Origin: Pseudomonadota bacterium
Lineage (GTDB): Bacteria > Pseudomonadota > Alphaproteobacteria > Rhizobiales > Xanthobacteraceae
Length of the DNA: 64,000 nt
Reading direction: 5' to 3'
NCBI GenBank assembly: GCA_023449855.1
Contig: JAEXHR010000079.1
Span: forward strand, 1 to 64,000
Each line of letters starts with the position of its first letter. Position 1 is the stretch's first letter. Below are positions 15,216 to 23,183 of the stretch, in pieces. The position numbers and the translations under genes were made by a program. Below the pieces are notes generated by a model. The model was not told the DNA's origin. It saw only the letters and a program-made list of their open reading frames with translations, and ran no database searches.

Positions 15216-15515
15216 TCACCGCTCCGGCTGCGACCAGGCGGCACCGGGGGCGCTGGTGATCTTGCCGGGATAGTCCACATTCACCACGCAATTGCCGCGC
15301 AGCTCCGCGGCGGCCTGCAGGCATTGCCGATAGTCGAAGAACCGGCAGATCTGCGGCAGGCTCCCCGGGCCCCGCGGGCCGCCGGGCAGCACACAGAATG
15401 GCGGAATGCCGGACCGCACCTCTCGCGCCGGCCGGGCTTCCGCCGCACCGCCGGCAAAGCAAGCTGCCACGGCCAGCGCGACCGCGGCACGTATCGATAT
15501 GCGATGCCTGTTCAT
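15216..15515 (-). CDS. DUF3551-like small secreted protein
   Basis: This 99-residue protein has a signal peptide (MNRHRISIRAAVALAVAACFAGGAAEA) and the DUF3551 pattern of a C-x(n)-C, then a YRQC, then GNCVVNVDYPG. The frame remains open far upstream, through the neighbouring gene, so the ATG at 15515 is set by the signal peptide. It is one of two paralogues in tandem, and would lie in the periplasm with disulfides. Function is unknown. Confidence 0.75.
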   Translation of the reverse strand: MNRHRISIRAAVALAVAACFAGGAAEARPAREVRSGIPPFCVLPGGPRGPGSLPQICRFFDYRQCLQAAAELRGNCVVNVDYPGKITSAPGAAWSQPER

Positions 15516-15532
15516 GCGAAGCTCACCACCGG

Positions 15533-15805
15533 TCAGCGCGCCCGACGCGGACGCGCCGGCGCGGCAGCAGCGCCGCCGCGATATTCGACATTGCCCACGC
15601 AATTGCCGCGCGTGCCGGCGGCGGCGGCGATGCATTGCTGGTAATCGGAATAGATGCAGTTGCCCACATAGGACGCCTCGCCGTTGGAGCCGCTCTGAGC
15701 GATGCAATATTGCGCACCGTCCGCAGCGGACGGCGTCGGTGCCGCAAGAACAAACAGGAGAGCCGCCAGCCCGGCAGGCGCAGTCCATCGCAAATGGAAG
15801 GTCAT
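15533..15805 (-). CDS. DUF3551-like small secreted protein (paralogue)
   Basis: This 90-residue protein has a signal peptide ending near SAADG. The mature part has QYCIAQ, NCIYSDYQQCIAAAAGTRGNCVGNVEYRG, the DUF3551 signature, followed by a basic tail. It is separated from the paralogue downstream by 17 bases, so the two are likely cotranscribed. Such tandem copies are common in Bradyrhizobium relatives. No function is known. Confidence 0.8.
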   Translation of the reverse strand: MTFHLRWTAPAGLAALLFVLAAPTPSAADGAQYCIAQSGSNGEASYVGNCIYSDYQQCIAAAAGTRGNCVGNVEYRGGAAAAPARPRRAR

Positions 15806-16010
15806 CAGTATACCTCATATGAAAATGCGCGGGCGCATGCCCGCGCAAGATCATATAGGCAGCGTCATCGCGACGGATAGAACGTTCACGACATTGCGTT
15901 CCGGCAAGACAGCCACGTCTTTTGCGGGATGGAGCAGCGATGACGGCAAGACGACATGGCGGCAATCGGACGCCCCGGAGGAGACCGGGACCAGACCGCC
16001 CTCGCCTGTC

Positions 16011-16175
16011 CTATTTCAATGAAGCGTTGACGGCGGCGTAGCGGCCGTTGAGCGTGGTGCCGAGCCCCTGCACCGCGGCGATGATCGCAAGGCTGATGCC
16101 GCAGGCGATCAGCGCATATTCGATCGCGGTTGCCCCGGACTCATCTTTTGCAAATGTCGAAATCAAACGCAGCAC
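16011..16175 (-). CDS. Flp/Fap-type pilin (tight-adherence pilus subunit)
   Basis: This 54-residue type IVb pilin contains FAKDESGATAIEYALIACGISLAIIAAV, with the processing site G|ATAIEYALI and hydrophobic helix seen in Flp pilins assembled by Tad/Cpa machinery. The frame is open upstream, but the GTG at 16175 has GAGGAGG at the right spacing, so I place the start there. No cpa/tad genes are in this window. A CtrA-like site lies 111 bases upstream, matching the known CtrA control of pilA in Caulobacter. Confidence 0.9.
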   Translation of the reverse strand: MLRLISTFAKDESGATAIEYALIACGISLAIIAAVQGLGTTLNGRYAAVNASLK

Positions 16176-16285
16176 TTCTGCCTCCTCAATCCGGCGGCGG
16201 ACTTCTTCCACCACCGTTCCTGTAATGAGGATCAACCTAGCAGCGAGAAGTTGCGATCGGGTTCACTAACAGCATCAACTATGAA

Positions 16286-16301
16286 TTAATCGTGTGGTAA
16301 C
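16286..16301 (-). promoter_or_regulatory. CtrA-like site upstream of the pilin gene
   Basis: TTAA, seven bases, then GTAAC: one mismatch from the CtrA consensus TTAA-N7-TTAAC. It lies 111 bases upstream of the pilin start in an AT-richer stretch. In Caulobacter pilA is a direct CtrA target, which makes the site plausible. Binding is inference. Confidence 0.45.
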
Positions 16302-16322
16302 TATCTGCGATGCGGACGCTTT

Positions 16323-16357
16323 GTAGGATGGGTATCGCTGCGCTCACCCCATCCTGC
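16323..16357. repeat. Palindromic REP-like element, GTAGGATGGG type
   Basis: The arms GTAGGATGGGT and ACCCCATCCTGC surround GCTGCGC. A longer two-armed version lies at 30,812-30,908. It sits directly at the 3' end of the MFS exporter gene and could terminate it. Confidence 0.8.
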
Positions 16358-16360
16358 AGC

Positions 16361-17962
16361 CTATTCTGAAATCGTATTCGCCGCCGCCTTGGCGGGCCCC
16401 GCCAGCGGGCGCTCTTCCATCAGCACCAGGAAGAACGCCGCGAGCGCCAGCATCGCGGCGGCGGATTCGAACACATAGCGGAACGCCGTGATCATCTCCT
16501 CGCGCGCGATCGCCTGGGTCGCCTGCGCATGCTCGCCAGAGATCGCAAGATTCGGCCCGAGCGCCATCAACAGCACGGTGGTGAAGGCAGCCACAGTGAA
16601 GGACGACACCAGCGCGCGGAAGAAGTTCATGGCGCCGGTCACCGTGCCGACCTGCGGCCGCGGCACCGCGTTCTGGATCGAGACCAGGCTGACCGGGAAG
16701 ATCATGCCGAGGCCGACGGAGAGAATGCCAAGCATCGTGAGCAACAGCCACAGCGGCAGCGGTGTCAGCAGCGCGATGGCGAGGCCCATCGCGGCCGCCA
16801 CCGATGTGCCGAAGATGGCGATGCGCTTGTAATGCACGGCCTTCACCATGGTGCGGCCGGCGATCAGCGCGCCGAGCACGGAGACGGCAGCGATCGGGAT
16901 CAGCGCGAGCCCGGCTTCGGCGGCGGTGAGGCCATACACGACCTCGTAATACAGCGGCATGTGCACGGTGAGGCCGAGCATCGCTCCCATGCAGCAGCCG
17001 CCGGCGGCCATGGCATAGGGCACCACGCGGCCGCCGATCAGCGACAGCGGCAGGAACGGCTGGTCGGTATGCATGGCGTGCCAGACGAAGGCGAAGCCGA
17101 TGGCCGCGGCGGCACCGAGCAGCGCGATGATGGTCGGCGAGAGCCATGAGAAGCGCGTGCCGCCCCAGGTCAGCGCCAGCATGAAGGCGACTGCAGAGAC
17201 CATCAGCAGCACGCCGCCGAGCCAGTCCACCTTGCGGCGGCGATGGAACACCGGGATCTTCTTCATCGCCGGCAGCATCAGCGCCAGCGCGCCGATGCCG
17301 AGCGGGATGTTGATCCAGAAGATCATCGACCAGTGCAGATGTTCGGCGAACACGCCGCCGAGGATCGGACCGCCGATACCTGCCGACACCCACACGCCGC
17401 TGAAATAGGCCTGATACTGGCCGCGCTCGCGCGGCGACACGACGTCGGAGATGATCGTCTGCACGATGGGGAGAATGCCGCCACCGCCAAGACCTTGCAG
17501 CGCGCGGGCGATGATCAGCACCAGCATGTTCGGCGCCAGCGCGCACAGCACCGAGCCCACCATGAACATCGCCATCGCGGCGATGATGGTGGCGCGGCGG
17601 CCATAGATGTCACTGAGCGTACCGAACACCGGCGCCACCGCGGTGGATGCGAGCAGATAGGCGGTGATGACCCAGGACAGGTTGGAGACGTCGCCGAATT
17701 GCCGGCCGATGGTCGGCAAAGCCGTCGCGACGATGGTCTGGTCGAGCGCCGCCAGGAACATCGCCATCAACAGGCTGATCAGGATGCTGCGGACTTCGGC
17801 GGGCGAGAGCGATGCGGAAGCCACCGGCGGCGGCGCATGTTCGAGATCGATGGCCTCGGTGGGGATGCGCGAGAGTTCTTCGGCAATGTCGTCGGAAAGC
17901 AGCGCGTCAGAAACTGGCTGGTCGTCGGCAGGGCCGCGACGCTGGCGTTCGATCTTGTTCAT
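16361..17962 (-). CDS. MFS exporter, DHA2 (EmrB/QacA) family
   Basis: This 533-residue inner membrane drug:proton antiporter probably has 14 spans. Diagnostic motifs are motif C-like and TM1 LDQTIVATALPTIGRQFGD, motif A GTLSDIYGRR, and LQGLGGGGILPI before the ERG loop. An N-terminal cytoplasmic extension of about 60 residues precedes the first span. A TTG 23 codons upstream also opens the frame, but the ATG at 17962 is preferred. No membrane-fusion partner (EmrA) is adjacent. The substrate is unknown. Confidence 0.93.
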   Translation of the reverse strand: MNKIERQRRGPADDQPVSDALLSDDIAEELSRIPTEAIDLEHAPPPVASASLSPAEVRSILISLLMAMFLAALDQTIVATALPTIGRQFGDVSNLSWVITAYLLASTAVAPVFGTLSDIYGRRATIIAAMAMFMVGSVLCALAPNMLVLIIARALQGLGGGGILPIVQTIISDVVSPRERGQYQAYFSGVWVSAGIGGPILGGVFAEHLHWSMIFWINIPLGIGALALMLPAMKKIPVFHRRRKVDWLGGVLLMVSAVAFMLALTWGGTRFSWLSPTIIALLGAAAAIGFAFVWHAMHTDQPFLPLSLIGGRVVPYAMAAGGCCMGAMLGLTVHMPLYYEVVYGLTAAEAGLALIPIAAVSVLGALIAGRTMVKAVHYKRIAIFGTSVAAAMGLAIALLTPLPLWLLLTMLGILSVGLGMIFPVSLVSIQNAVPRPQVGTVTGAMNFFRALVSSFTVAAFTTVLLMALGPNLAISGEHAQATQAIAREEMITAFRYVFESAAAMLALAAFFLVLMEERPLAGPAKAAANTISE

Positions 17963-18116
17963 GAACTCTTCGATGCAATGAAAAGCTGCGCCGTCAGCGA
18001 CGCGGAACGCGCGCGCCGGCACCTTTGACAAAAATCTATGCTTCCAGGGGCGCCCGCGACAGTTGTTTCATTGCATGGGAGCATCCCGCCGCGGATGGTC
18101 GCTCGCGCCGGCGTGA

Positions 18117-18878
18117 TCAGGCGCTCCGGCTGAGTTCCGCCAGCCGCCGCCATTTCTCATGGGCGTAGCGGCGGTTGTAATCGGCCACATCCCACCCTGC
18201 AGCACCGTCGAGAAAACCGGCGCGGAGGATGAAGGTCTTGATGAAAGCGGCCCAGCCATGCAGCGGCGCCTGCAGGGCGCCGGCGCGCCGGCCGCGCGAA
18301 AACATCTGCTGCGCCGCGGCGGTGGAATAGCGGACGATCTTGTCTTCGGCATCGGCGCGCGAGGTGATGCTGTCATGCTCGATGCGGAAGCCGGCGGTGC
18401 GGACCTCGCCACCCACGATCAGGCGCTCATGCACGAGATCGTCGGAAAACCGCGCCTGCCCGCGCCGGAACAGCCGGGTGACATAATCCGGCGACCAGCC
18501 GCTATGGCGGATCACGCTGCCGCAAAAGCGCGAACGCCGCGACATGCGATAGGCCGCCGGCGCGTCGGCTGCGGCGATCGCCGCCTGCAGCGGTGCGATC
18601 GCCTCGGCATCCAGCCACTCATCGGCATCGAGCGACAGCACCCATTCGCCGCGCGCACGCTCCAGCGCCCGCGCCTTTTGCGGCCCGAAGCCCGGCCAGT
18701 CGCCGGTGACGACAACCTCCGCGCCGAATGATCTTGCAATCTCCACCGTCGCATCGGTGCTGCCGCTATCGACGACGATGATCTCGTCGGCCAACGGCAC
18801 CGAACCGAGGCAGCGCGCGATGGCGGCTTCCTCGTTCCTGGTGATGACGATGAGCGAGAGTCTGGGCGTTGCCGTCAT
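18117..18878 (-). CDS. Glycosyltransferase family 2, LPS core type (WaaE/KdtX-like)
   Basis: This 253-residue GT2 enzyme begins LSLIVITRNEEAAIARCLGSV, has DEIIVVDSGSTDATVEIA and the nucleotide-sugar/metal site SLDADEW (D84, D86), then RRSRFCGSVIRHSGW and the C-terminal WAAFIKTFILRAGFLDGAAGW. That pattern matches lipopolysaccharide-core glucosyltransferases of the WaaE/KdtX group. The ATG at 18878 starts the domain. It would act at the cytoplasmic face of the inner membrane. Confidence 0.9.
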   Translation of the reverse strand: MTATPRLSLIVITRNEEAAIARCLGSVPLADEIIVVDSGSTDATVEIARSFGAEVVVTGDWPGFGPQKARALERARGEWVLSLDADEWLDAEAIAPLQAAIAAADAPAAYRMSRRSRFCGSVIRHSGWSPDYVTRLFRRGQARFSDDLVHERLIVGGEVRTAGFRIEHDSITSRADAEDKIVRYSTAAAQQMFSRGRRAGALQAPLHGWAAFIKTFILRAGFLDGAAGWDVADYNRRYAHEKWRRLAELSRSA

Positions 18879-18997
18879 CCGAACCGATTGCGCTCTGCCC
18901 CGACACGACGAGGCTTCGGCGCCCCTCATAGAGGGCGTGCCGTTGGGCAGCAAGCCATATCCTGCAGCTCTAGCCGGCCCGTCCGGCATAACGCCGC

Positions 18998-19534
18998 TTA
19001 TTGCCCTCTTGCACGCTTCGGCCCGGTCCGCCGGTGGATCGGTCCTCCCGGCAGATACCATCCGGCCTTCTTCCGCACCGTCGGATTTTCATCGTTCTGC
19101 CGTGCAGCGGAGATCGCCGCGACGGCGAGCGCATTGGTGTGAACGAATTGCCCCACCACTTCGATCGCCATCGCGCGGACATGGGCTTCGGGATCGCCTG
19201 CAAGCAATGTCATCGCCTTTGGAAGCACGTCAGCCTCGGCGGGCCTGCAGCTCCCCTCCTTGCACCGGTCGCAGGCCAAAGTGTGCAAGGCGGAGCATCT
19301 TACACGCTCATCGCCGTCATTCAGCATATCCATCAGATCGGAGAGCGTGTCAGGCGACAGGTATCGATCGAGAAACTTGCAGCAATGCAGCCGGACATCG
19401 GGCTCGCCATGCCGCAGCCCCGCGCGCACCGCAGGCAGTGCCTCTGTCCCAAGATCGAGCAACACCCGATAGGCGCCGGGCGCCTTGTAGGGAAATGCGA
19501 GGTCCTCGACGATCTCTTGATGCTTCGCCAACAT
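18998..19534 (-). CDS. HEAT-repeat protein
   Basis: This 178-residue all-helical protein has repeating units of the HEAT type: VRAGLRHGEPDVRLHCCKFLDRY, LMDMLNDGDERVRCSALHTLA, and LAGDPEAHVRAMAIEVVGQ. Such units form protein-binding solenoids. There is no signal peptide or catalytic domain. It is visibly lower in GC than the glycosyltransferase gene downstream, and it starts 11 bases from a truncated ClpP-like gene in the other direction. Its function is unknown. Confidence 0.8.
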   Translation of the reverse strand: MLAKHQEIVEDLAFPYKAPGAYRVLLDLGTEALPAVRAGLRHGEPDVRLHCCKFLDRYLSPDTLSDLMDMLNDGDERVRCSALHTLACDRCKEGSCRPAEADVLPKAMTLLAGDPEAHVRAMAIEVVGQFVHTNALAVAAISAARQNDENPTVRKKAGWYLPGGPIHRRTGPKRARGQ

Positions 19535-19545
19535 TTGAATGCCCC

Positions 19546-19896
19546 ATGAGGCTGTTGAACGTCGGTATTGATACCATGTTGCGGCACTTTTGCGAGGGCA
19601 CGTGCAAGTCGGCCTGCACGCTGTCTCTCGGCATCCGCAATATATGCGTCGAGCGCGGCGCCAAGCTCATGTTTCACGCCGGTCATGACATCAAGGAAAA
19701 CAGGACTGGCCCCGATACGCGCGCCAGCCGCGCGATGCTCGATCGATATAGTGAAGGCCTGCGGAGCTATCTTCTCGAAGGCCACCACATGGACACCGAA
19801 GAGTTTCACGCCCTCCCGGGCAGCGAGCTAGTCGATCGCTTCGGCTATCGCGAATGTGCGACGAGCCAGAAGCCGACTTCTCCGCCCAAGCCTTGA
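19546..19896 (+). pseudogene. N-terminally truncated ClpP-like serine protease family protein
   Basis: The frame encodes 116 residues with GTCKSACTLSLGIRNICVER and AKLMFHAGHD, then LRSYLLEGHHMDTEEFHALP and VDRFGYREC. I recognise this as the C-terminal half of a family of exported ClpP-like proteins: the SACT serine and FHA histidine regions are present. The N-terminal half, with its signal peptide and first beta-alpha units, is missing; upstream sequence in frame is antisense to other genes. It is most likely a remnant, although a short ATG-initiated product is possible. Confidence 0.6.
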
Positions 19897-19905
19897 CGGT
19901 AGCCG

Positions 19906-20871
19906 TCAGTTGCCGACGGCCAGTTGCTCGTGGAAGAACCGCGCAACGCTCTCGTTGAATTCGCGATGAAACGCTGACCTGTCAAAGTCCGCAGGCTTGT
20001 CGGTACAGATGCGAGGCAGCGCGGCCCTGAGTTGCGGCGAGCATGGCGCCAGAAATGCAAAGTGGCTGGCACCCACGCTGTGAACCTCCGGCTTTCCCGG
20101 TAACGCACGGGCGACGCGCGCCGTACCCTCTGGATCGATAATCCCGATTCCGACCTCCGCTCGCCAGAACTGCACTGGAATCCTGATCGCGGCCAGATTG
20201 GATTGCGTGAAGAAACCCGGTATCGGATCGGCGATCACAGCGGCGCGAATGCGGGCATCTTGTGCCAAGGCAGGAATGTCGCCGTTTCTAAGCTGCACGC
20301 AAAACTTCGAAGCATCCGTGCAACCGCGCGCATAACGGCCGAAGTCCGGTGCGGCACCGATGAGTGCCAGACTGGTGTAGCCTCCCTTGGAGAATCCAAA
20401 CAGTCCAATTTTCGCGGGATCGAGGACGGCCCTGTCTTTCCATTCTTGAAGCATGAAATCGAGCAGCCGAACCATGTCTGTCGGGCGCGACACGAAGGAT
20501 GACAGATCGTCTTTGTTTGAGGAATTGTTCGCGTTGTCGCCTGGATGATTGATTGCGGCGACCACGAATCCGGCATCCGCTAGTGCAGCTGCCGTGTCAT
20601 GGTGCCCGCCGAACCATCCGACATAACCGTGGGAGACGATGACCAGCGGCAGCTTTGCCCCAGTGACGCGGCAATCCTTCACACCGATGAGACCATAGTC
20701 GACACCCACCCCCAGGTCGCCAAGCTCCACATCTTTTGGTTGGGCCTCGCATGGATACCAGATCGCGCCGGTCAAGTTGGCGCCATGGTCGAAAAGCTCG
20801 ATGCCAGCGGCTTCGGCGAAAGACGCCAAGCAAGAAAGTACAACAACTAAAGACCAAAATGCTTTGTGCAA
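19906..20871 (-). CDS. Secreted alpha/beta-hydrolase (dienelactone hydrolase / PAF-acetylhydrolase-like)
   Basis: This 321-residue exported esterase-like protein has a signal peptide followed by VIVSHGYVGWFGGHHDTAAALADAGFVVAAINHPGD, a nucleophile elbow GFSKGG, and a late His in GASHFAFLAPC. The family includes PAF-acetylhydrolase-like lipases; the substrate is unknown. A TTG at 20883 also opens the frame, but the TTG at 20871 has GGAG six bases upstream and keeps the signal peptide, so I prefer it. The gene is lower in GC than the core genes and sits in the accessory island. Confidence 0.85.
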   Translation of the reverse strand: MHKAFWSLVVVLSCLASFAEAAGIELFDHGANLTGAIWYPCEAQPKDVELGDLGVGVDYGLIGVKDCRVTGAKLPLVIVSHGYVGWFGGHHDTAAALADAGFVVAAINHPGDNANNSSNKDDLSSFVSRPTDMVRLLDFMLQEWKDRAVLDPAKIGLFGFSKGGYTSLALIGAAPDFGRYARGCTDASKFCVQLRNGDIPALAQDARIRAAVIADPIPGFFTQSNLAAIRIPVQFWRAEVGIGIIDPEGTARVARALPGKPEVHSVGASHFAFLAPCSPQLRAALPRICTDKPADFDRSAFHREFNESVARFFHEQLAVGN

Positions 20872-21131
20872 GTAAGTCTCCAACGCGCTGACAGGGGAGA
20901 ATGAGCGAAGAAACGCTGGCTAAATTATGTCAGCTTCGGATCATTTTCGACGGTCATAGCTGAGATTGTCGACAGCCCGATGTCGACTCAAGTGGACATC
21001 CCGAAGCCGACGCGAATGACGTGCAAAGGACATGTTTGAGACGGCGCTTCAGAGAACCGGCCTCATGTCCTACCGCAGCTCAGCCACCCGGACGTCTGAG
21101 ATCTACTTCCATAACGAAGTTTTGTTACGCG

Positions 21132-21788
21132 CTATCGGCTATAGCAAATGGCGTAGGGGGCCGACAGATCGTTGTGATCGATCAAGATCGTCGCCTTGGT
21201 TTCCGGTTGGCATCTTTTGAGATAAAGCCGCTGTCCTTCAACATAACGTCGGTTCGATGGAGCCGCAGGGTCTGGAGAAGAACCATCTCGCGAAGCAGAC
21301 CGCGCGACTGACACTGCAAACTCTGTCTGCAGGAAGATTGAAGCGTCCCAGTAGGCGAGCAGTTCAGGTCGATGCAGAAAGATTCCGTCTATCAGCAAAA
21401 TCGAAGAAGGCGATGCCTCAATCTCGTTGACAGGCACAAGGTCGTCCTTCACATGATCGAAAAATGCTCGACGATACCGCTGAGAACCACCTGGACTTAG
21501 CGGGTCTAGCAGATACTCTTTCAGAGCGACGTAGTTATAAGAGTCTTCGAAAAAGCCCTCTGGTGAATGCCGACCCCGCTGGTATCGGACAGCTTTGGGG
21601 TTATGGAAACCATCTACTGAAGCACGAATGACCGGCCGCCCCGCGGCAGCTACGAACCCAGCGAGCTCATCGGCAAACGTGGTTTTTCCAGCGCCGTCAA
21701 CTCCGTCGATAGCCACGCGGATCGTTCGACTTGAGACCAAAACAAGTCGGTCCGCCAGCTCAATGAAAAGCCGCTTTCTCTTTTCCAT
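21132..21788 (-). CDS. Uridine kinase-like P-loop kinase
   Basis: This 218-residue protein has Walker A GVDGAGKT at 29-36, a substrate-region VIRASVDGFHNPKAVRYQRG, SPEGFFEDSYNY and a Walker B-like SSILLIDGIFLHRPEL. That is the order found in uridine kinase and related phosphoribulokinase-like enzymes. The true substrate may differ, because stand-alone relatives of this kind are poorly characterised. It lies between the esterase and the MBL/S8/patatin operon on the same strand, with a 157-base gap to the operon end. Confidence 0.82.
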   Translation of the reverse strand: MEKRKRLFIELADRLVLVSSRTIRVAIDGVDGAGKTTFADELAGFVAAAGRPVIRASVDGFHNPKAVRYQRGRHSPEGFFEDSYNYVALKEYLLDPLSPGGSQRYRRAFFDHVKDDLVPVNEIEASPSSILLIDGIFLHRPELLAYWDASIFLQTEFAVSVARSASRDGSSPDPAAPSNRRYVEGQRLYLKRCQPETKATILIDHNDLSAPYAICYSR

Positions 21789-21945
21789 TAGGTTGAGTTG
21801 TCCATGCGCCTGAGCAAGAATAGTCCCAACTTACCGATGAGTGACGCAGCGCTACAATTGGACCATCGCAATTTTGCTGCGGTCACACAAGATGATCGGT
21901 ATTGGAGCGAAGCGGACATCGGGACCGATGTATGAGTCCGCCCCC

Positions 21946-23172
21946 TTAAATGAGTTCGATGATGTGCGGCTCTCCCTCCTGAACCACTTTGACCCGCTTT
22001 TTCAGTTTGGCATTCTCATCGAAGAATGCTGCGAGGCCCTGCTTTGCCGGCGACCAGCCGCCGTTTTGTTTCGCCACCGGCTTCTTCTTCCAGTCGGCTT
22101 TGCGCTTCTCGTCGATATCGTCGATCTCATAGGTCAGATGGATCGTATAGTCGTCGTCGAGGCCGCGGGCGTCGAGCAGCATTTGCAGCGTCGCGCGCTC
22201 GGGATTGCCGTGCTCGCCGTCGCCCGAAAATACATAGTGCTTTGCCTTCACGCGTTCGAAGAACTCCGTCGTCATGTTGTTGTCGCTGCCGTGATGCGGC
22301 ACCTTGAGAATGTCGACGTCAAGCTCGCCATTCTCGTCGAGCGCTTTGACCAGTGCGAGCCCTTCCAGGATCTTGTCGCCCCGTGCGTCGCCGGTGAGCA
22401 GCATGCGTTTCATGTCGTCGCCCTCGCCGACATCGACGAGCACCACGATGCTCGACAGATTGGGCACCGATTTATCAGTGAAGGCGGCCAGCATGGCCTC
22501 CGGCGATTTCTTCTGCCCGATATTGTGCTCCCTCACCCACCGGTCATGCGCTTCCTGCAGCGCCTGCAGTTCCGGCTGCATCGGGCCGACGACGGTGATC
22601 TTGAGATTGTTCAGCTTGACCGGCTTCGACGTGTCCGACGCGAGAATGAGGTCGCCGTCGAACTTGTGATTGGGTTTCCAGCCGAGTTCTTCGGCACCGT
22701 CCCGCAGACTGCGCCCTTGCGGCACGCTCGACAGCACCTCCAGCGTCTGGTGCTGATCCTCATTCTCGACAGCAACGCCCTTGAACGTGGCGGCCGGATC
22801 GACACCGGCGAGAACCGACGCGGTCACCGGCTGGCCGAGCTGCGCCGGCGTCGTCTTCAGCAGATCGTCGAAACTGTTGAACCACAGGCTCGATACTTTC
22901 AGGTGCAGGTCCCTGGCATTCGGGCGCTGCCCCTTGATTAGATCGAGGATGCCCTTGATGTGATCGTCGTCGATATGGCTGACCATGACCACGTCGATCG
23001 GCAATGTATCGTCGTCGCCCTGCAGTTCGAGCAGACGCGGCTCGAGCTGAGGCCCGTAGACATCCGACGGGCCGCCATCGATCAACATCCGCCGCGGGGC
23101 CTCCTCGGTCCCGTAATGCAGGATCAGGCAGTCGCCTTTACGCGCGCGCAGCACTTCCAGACCAAAGGTCAT
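21946..23172 (-). CDS. ComEC-type metallo-beta-lactamase-fold hydrolase (third gene of patatin-S8-MBL operon)
   Basis: This 408-residue protein has no signal peptide and so is likely cytoplasmic. The N-terminal metal site is VSHIDDDHIKG (H66, D68, D70, H71), the HxDxDH form used by the ComEC/Rec2 C-terminal domain. A second site is DILKVPHHGSDNN, followed by FSGDGEHGNPERAT. Relatives hydrolyse phosphodiesters in nucleotides or nucleic acids. The ATG at 23172 has GAGGGAG at good spacing and starts 11 bases after the subtilase gene, so the two are tightly linked. It is a likely effector of the three-gene module; the substrate is unknown. Confidence 0.9.
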   Translation of the reverse strand: MTFGLEVLRARKGDCLILHYGTEEAPRRMLIDGGPSDVYGPQLEPRLLELQGDDDTLPIDVVMVSHIDDDHIKGILDLIKGQRPNARDLHLKVSSLWFNSFDDLLKTTPAQLGQPVTASVLAGVDPAATFKGVAVENEDQHQTLEVLSSVPQGRSLRDGAEELGWKPNHKFDGDLILASDTSKPVKLNNLKITVVGPMQPELQALQEAHDRWVREHNIGQKKSPEAMLAAFTDKSVPNLSSIVVLVDVGEGDDMKRMLLTGDARGDKILEGLALVKALDENGELDVDILKVPHHGSDNNMTTEFFERVKAKHYVFSGDGEHGNPERATLQMLLDARGLDDDYTIHLTYEIDDIDEKRKADWKKKPVAKQNGGWSPAKQGLAAFFDENAKLKKRVKVVQEGEPHIIELI

Positions 23173-23183
23173 CACCGTCTCCC

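Noticed and set aside
15216..15965. One long 249-codon frame across both DUF3551 genes
   Set aside because: The upper part is an out-of-frame shadow of the second DUF3551 gene. The signal peptide at 15515 marks the true start.
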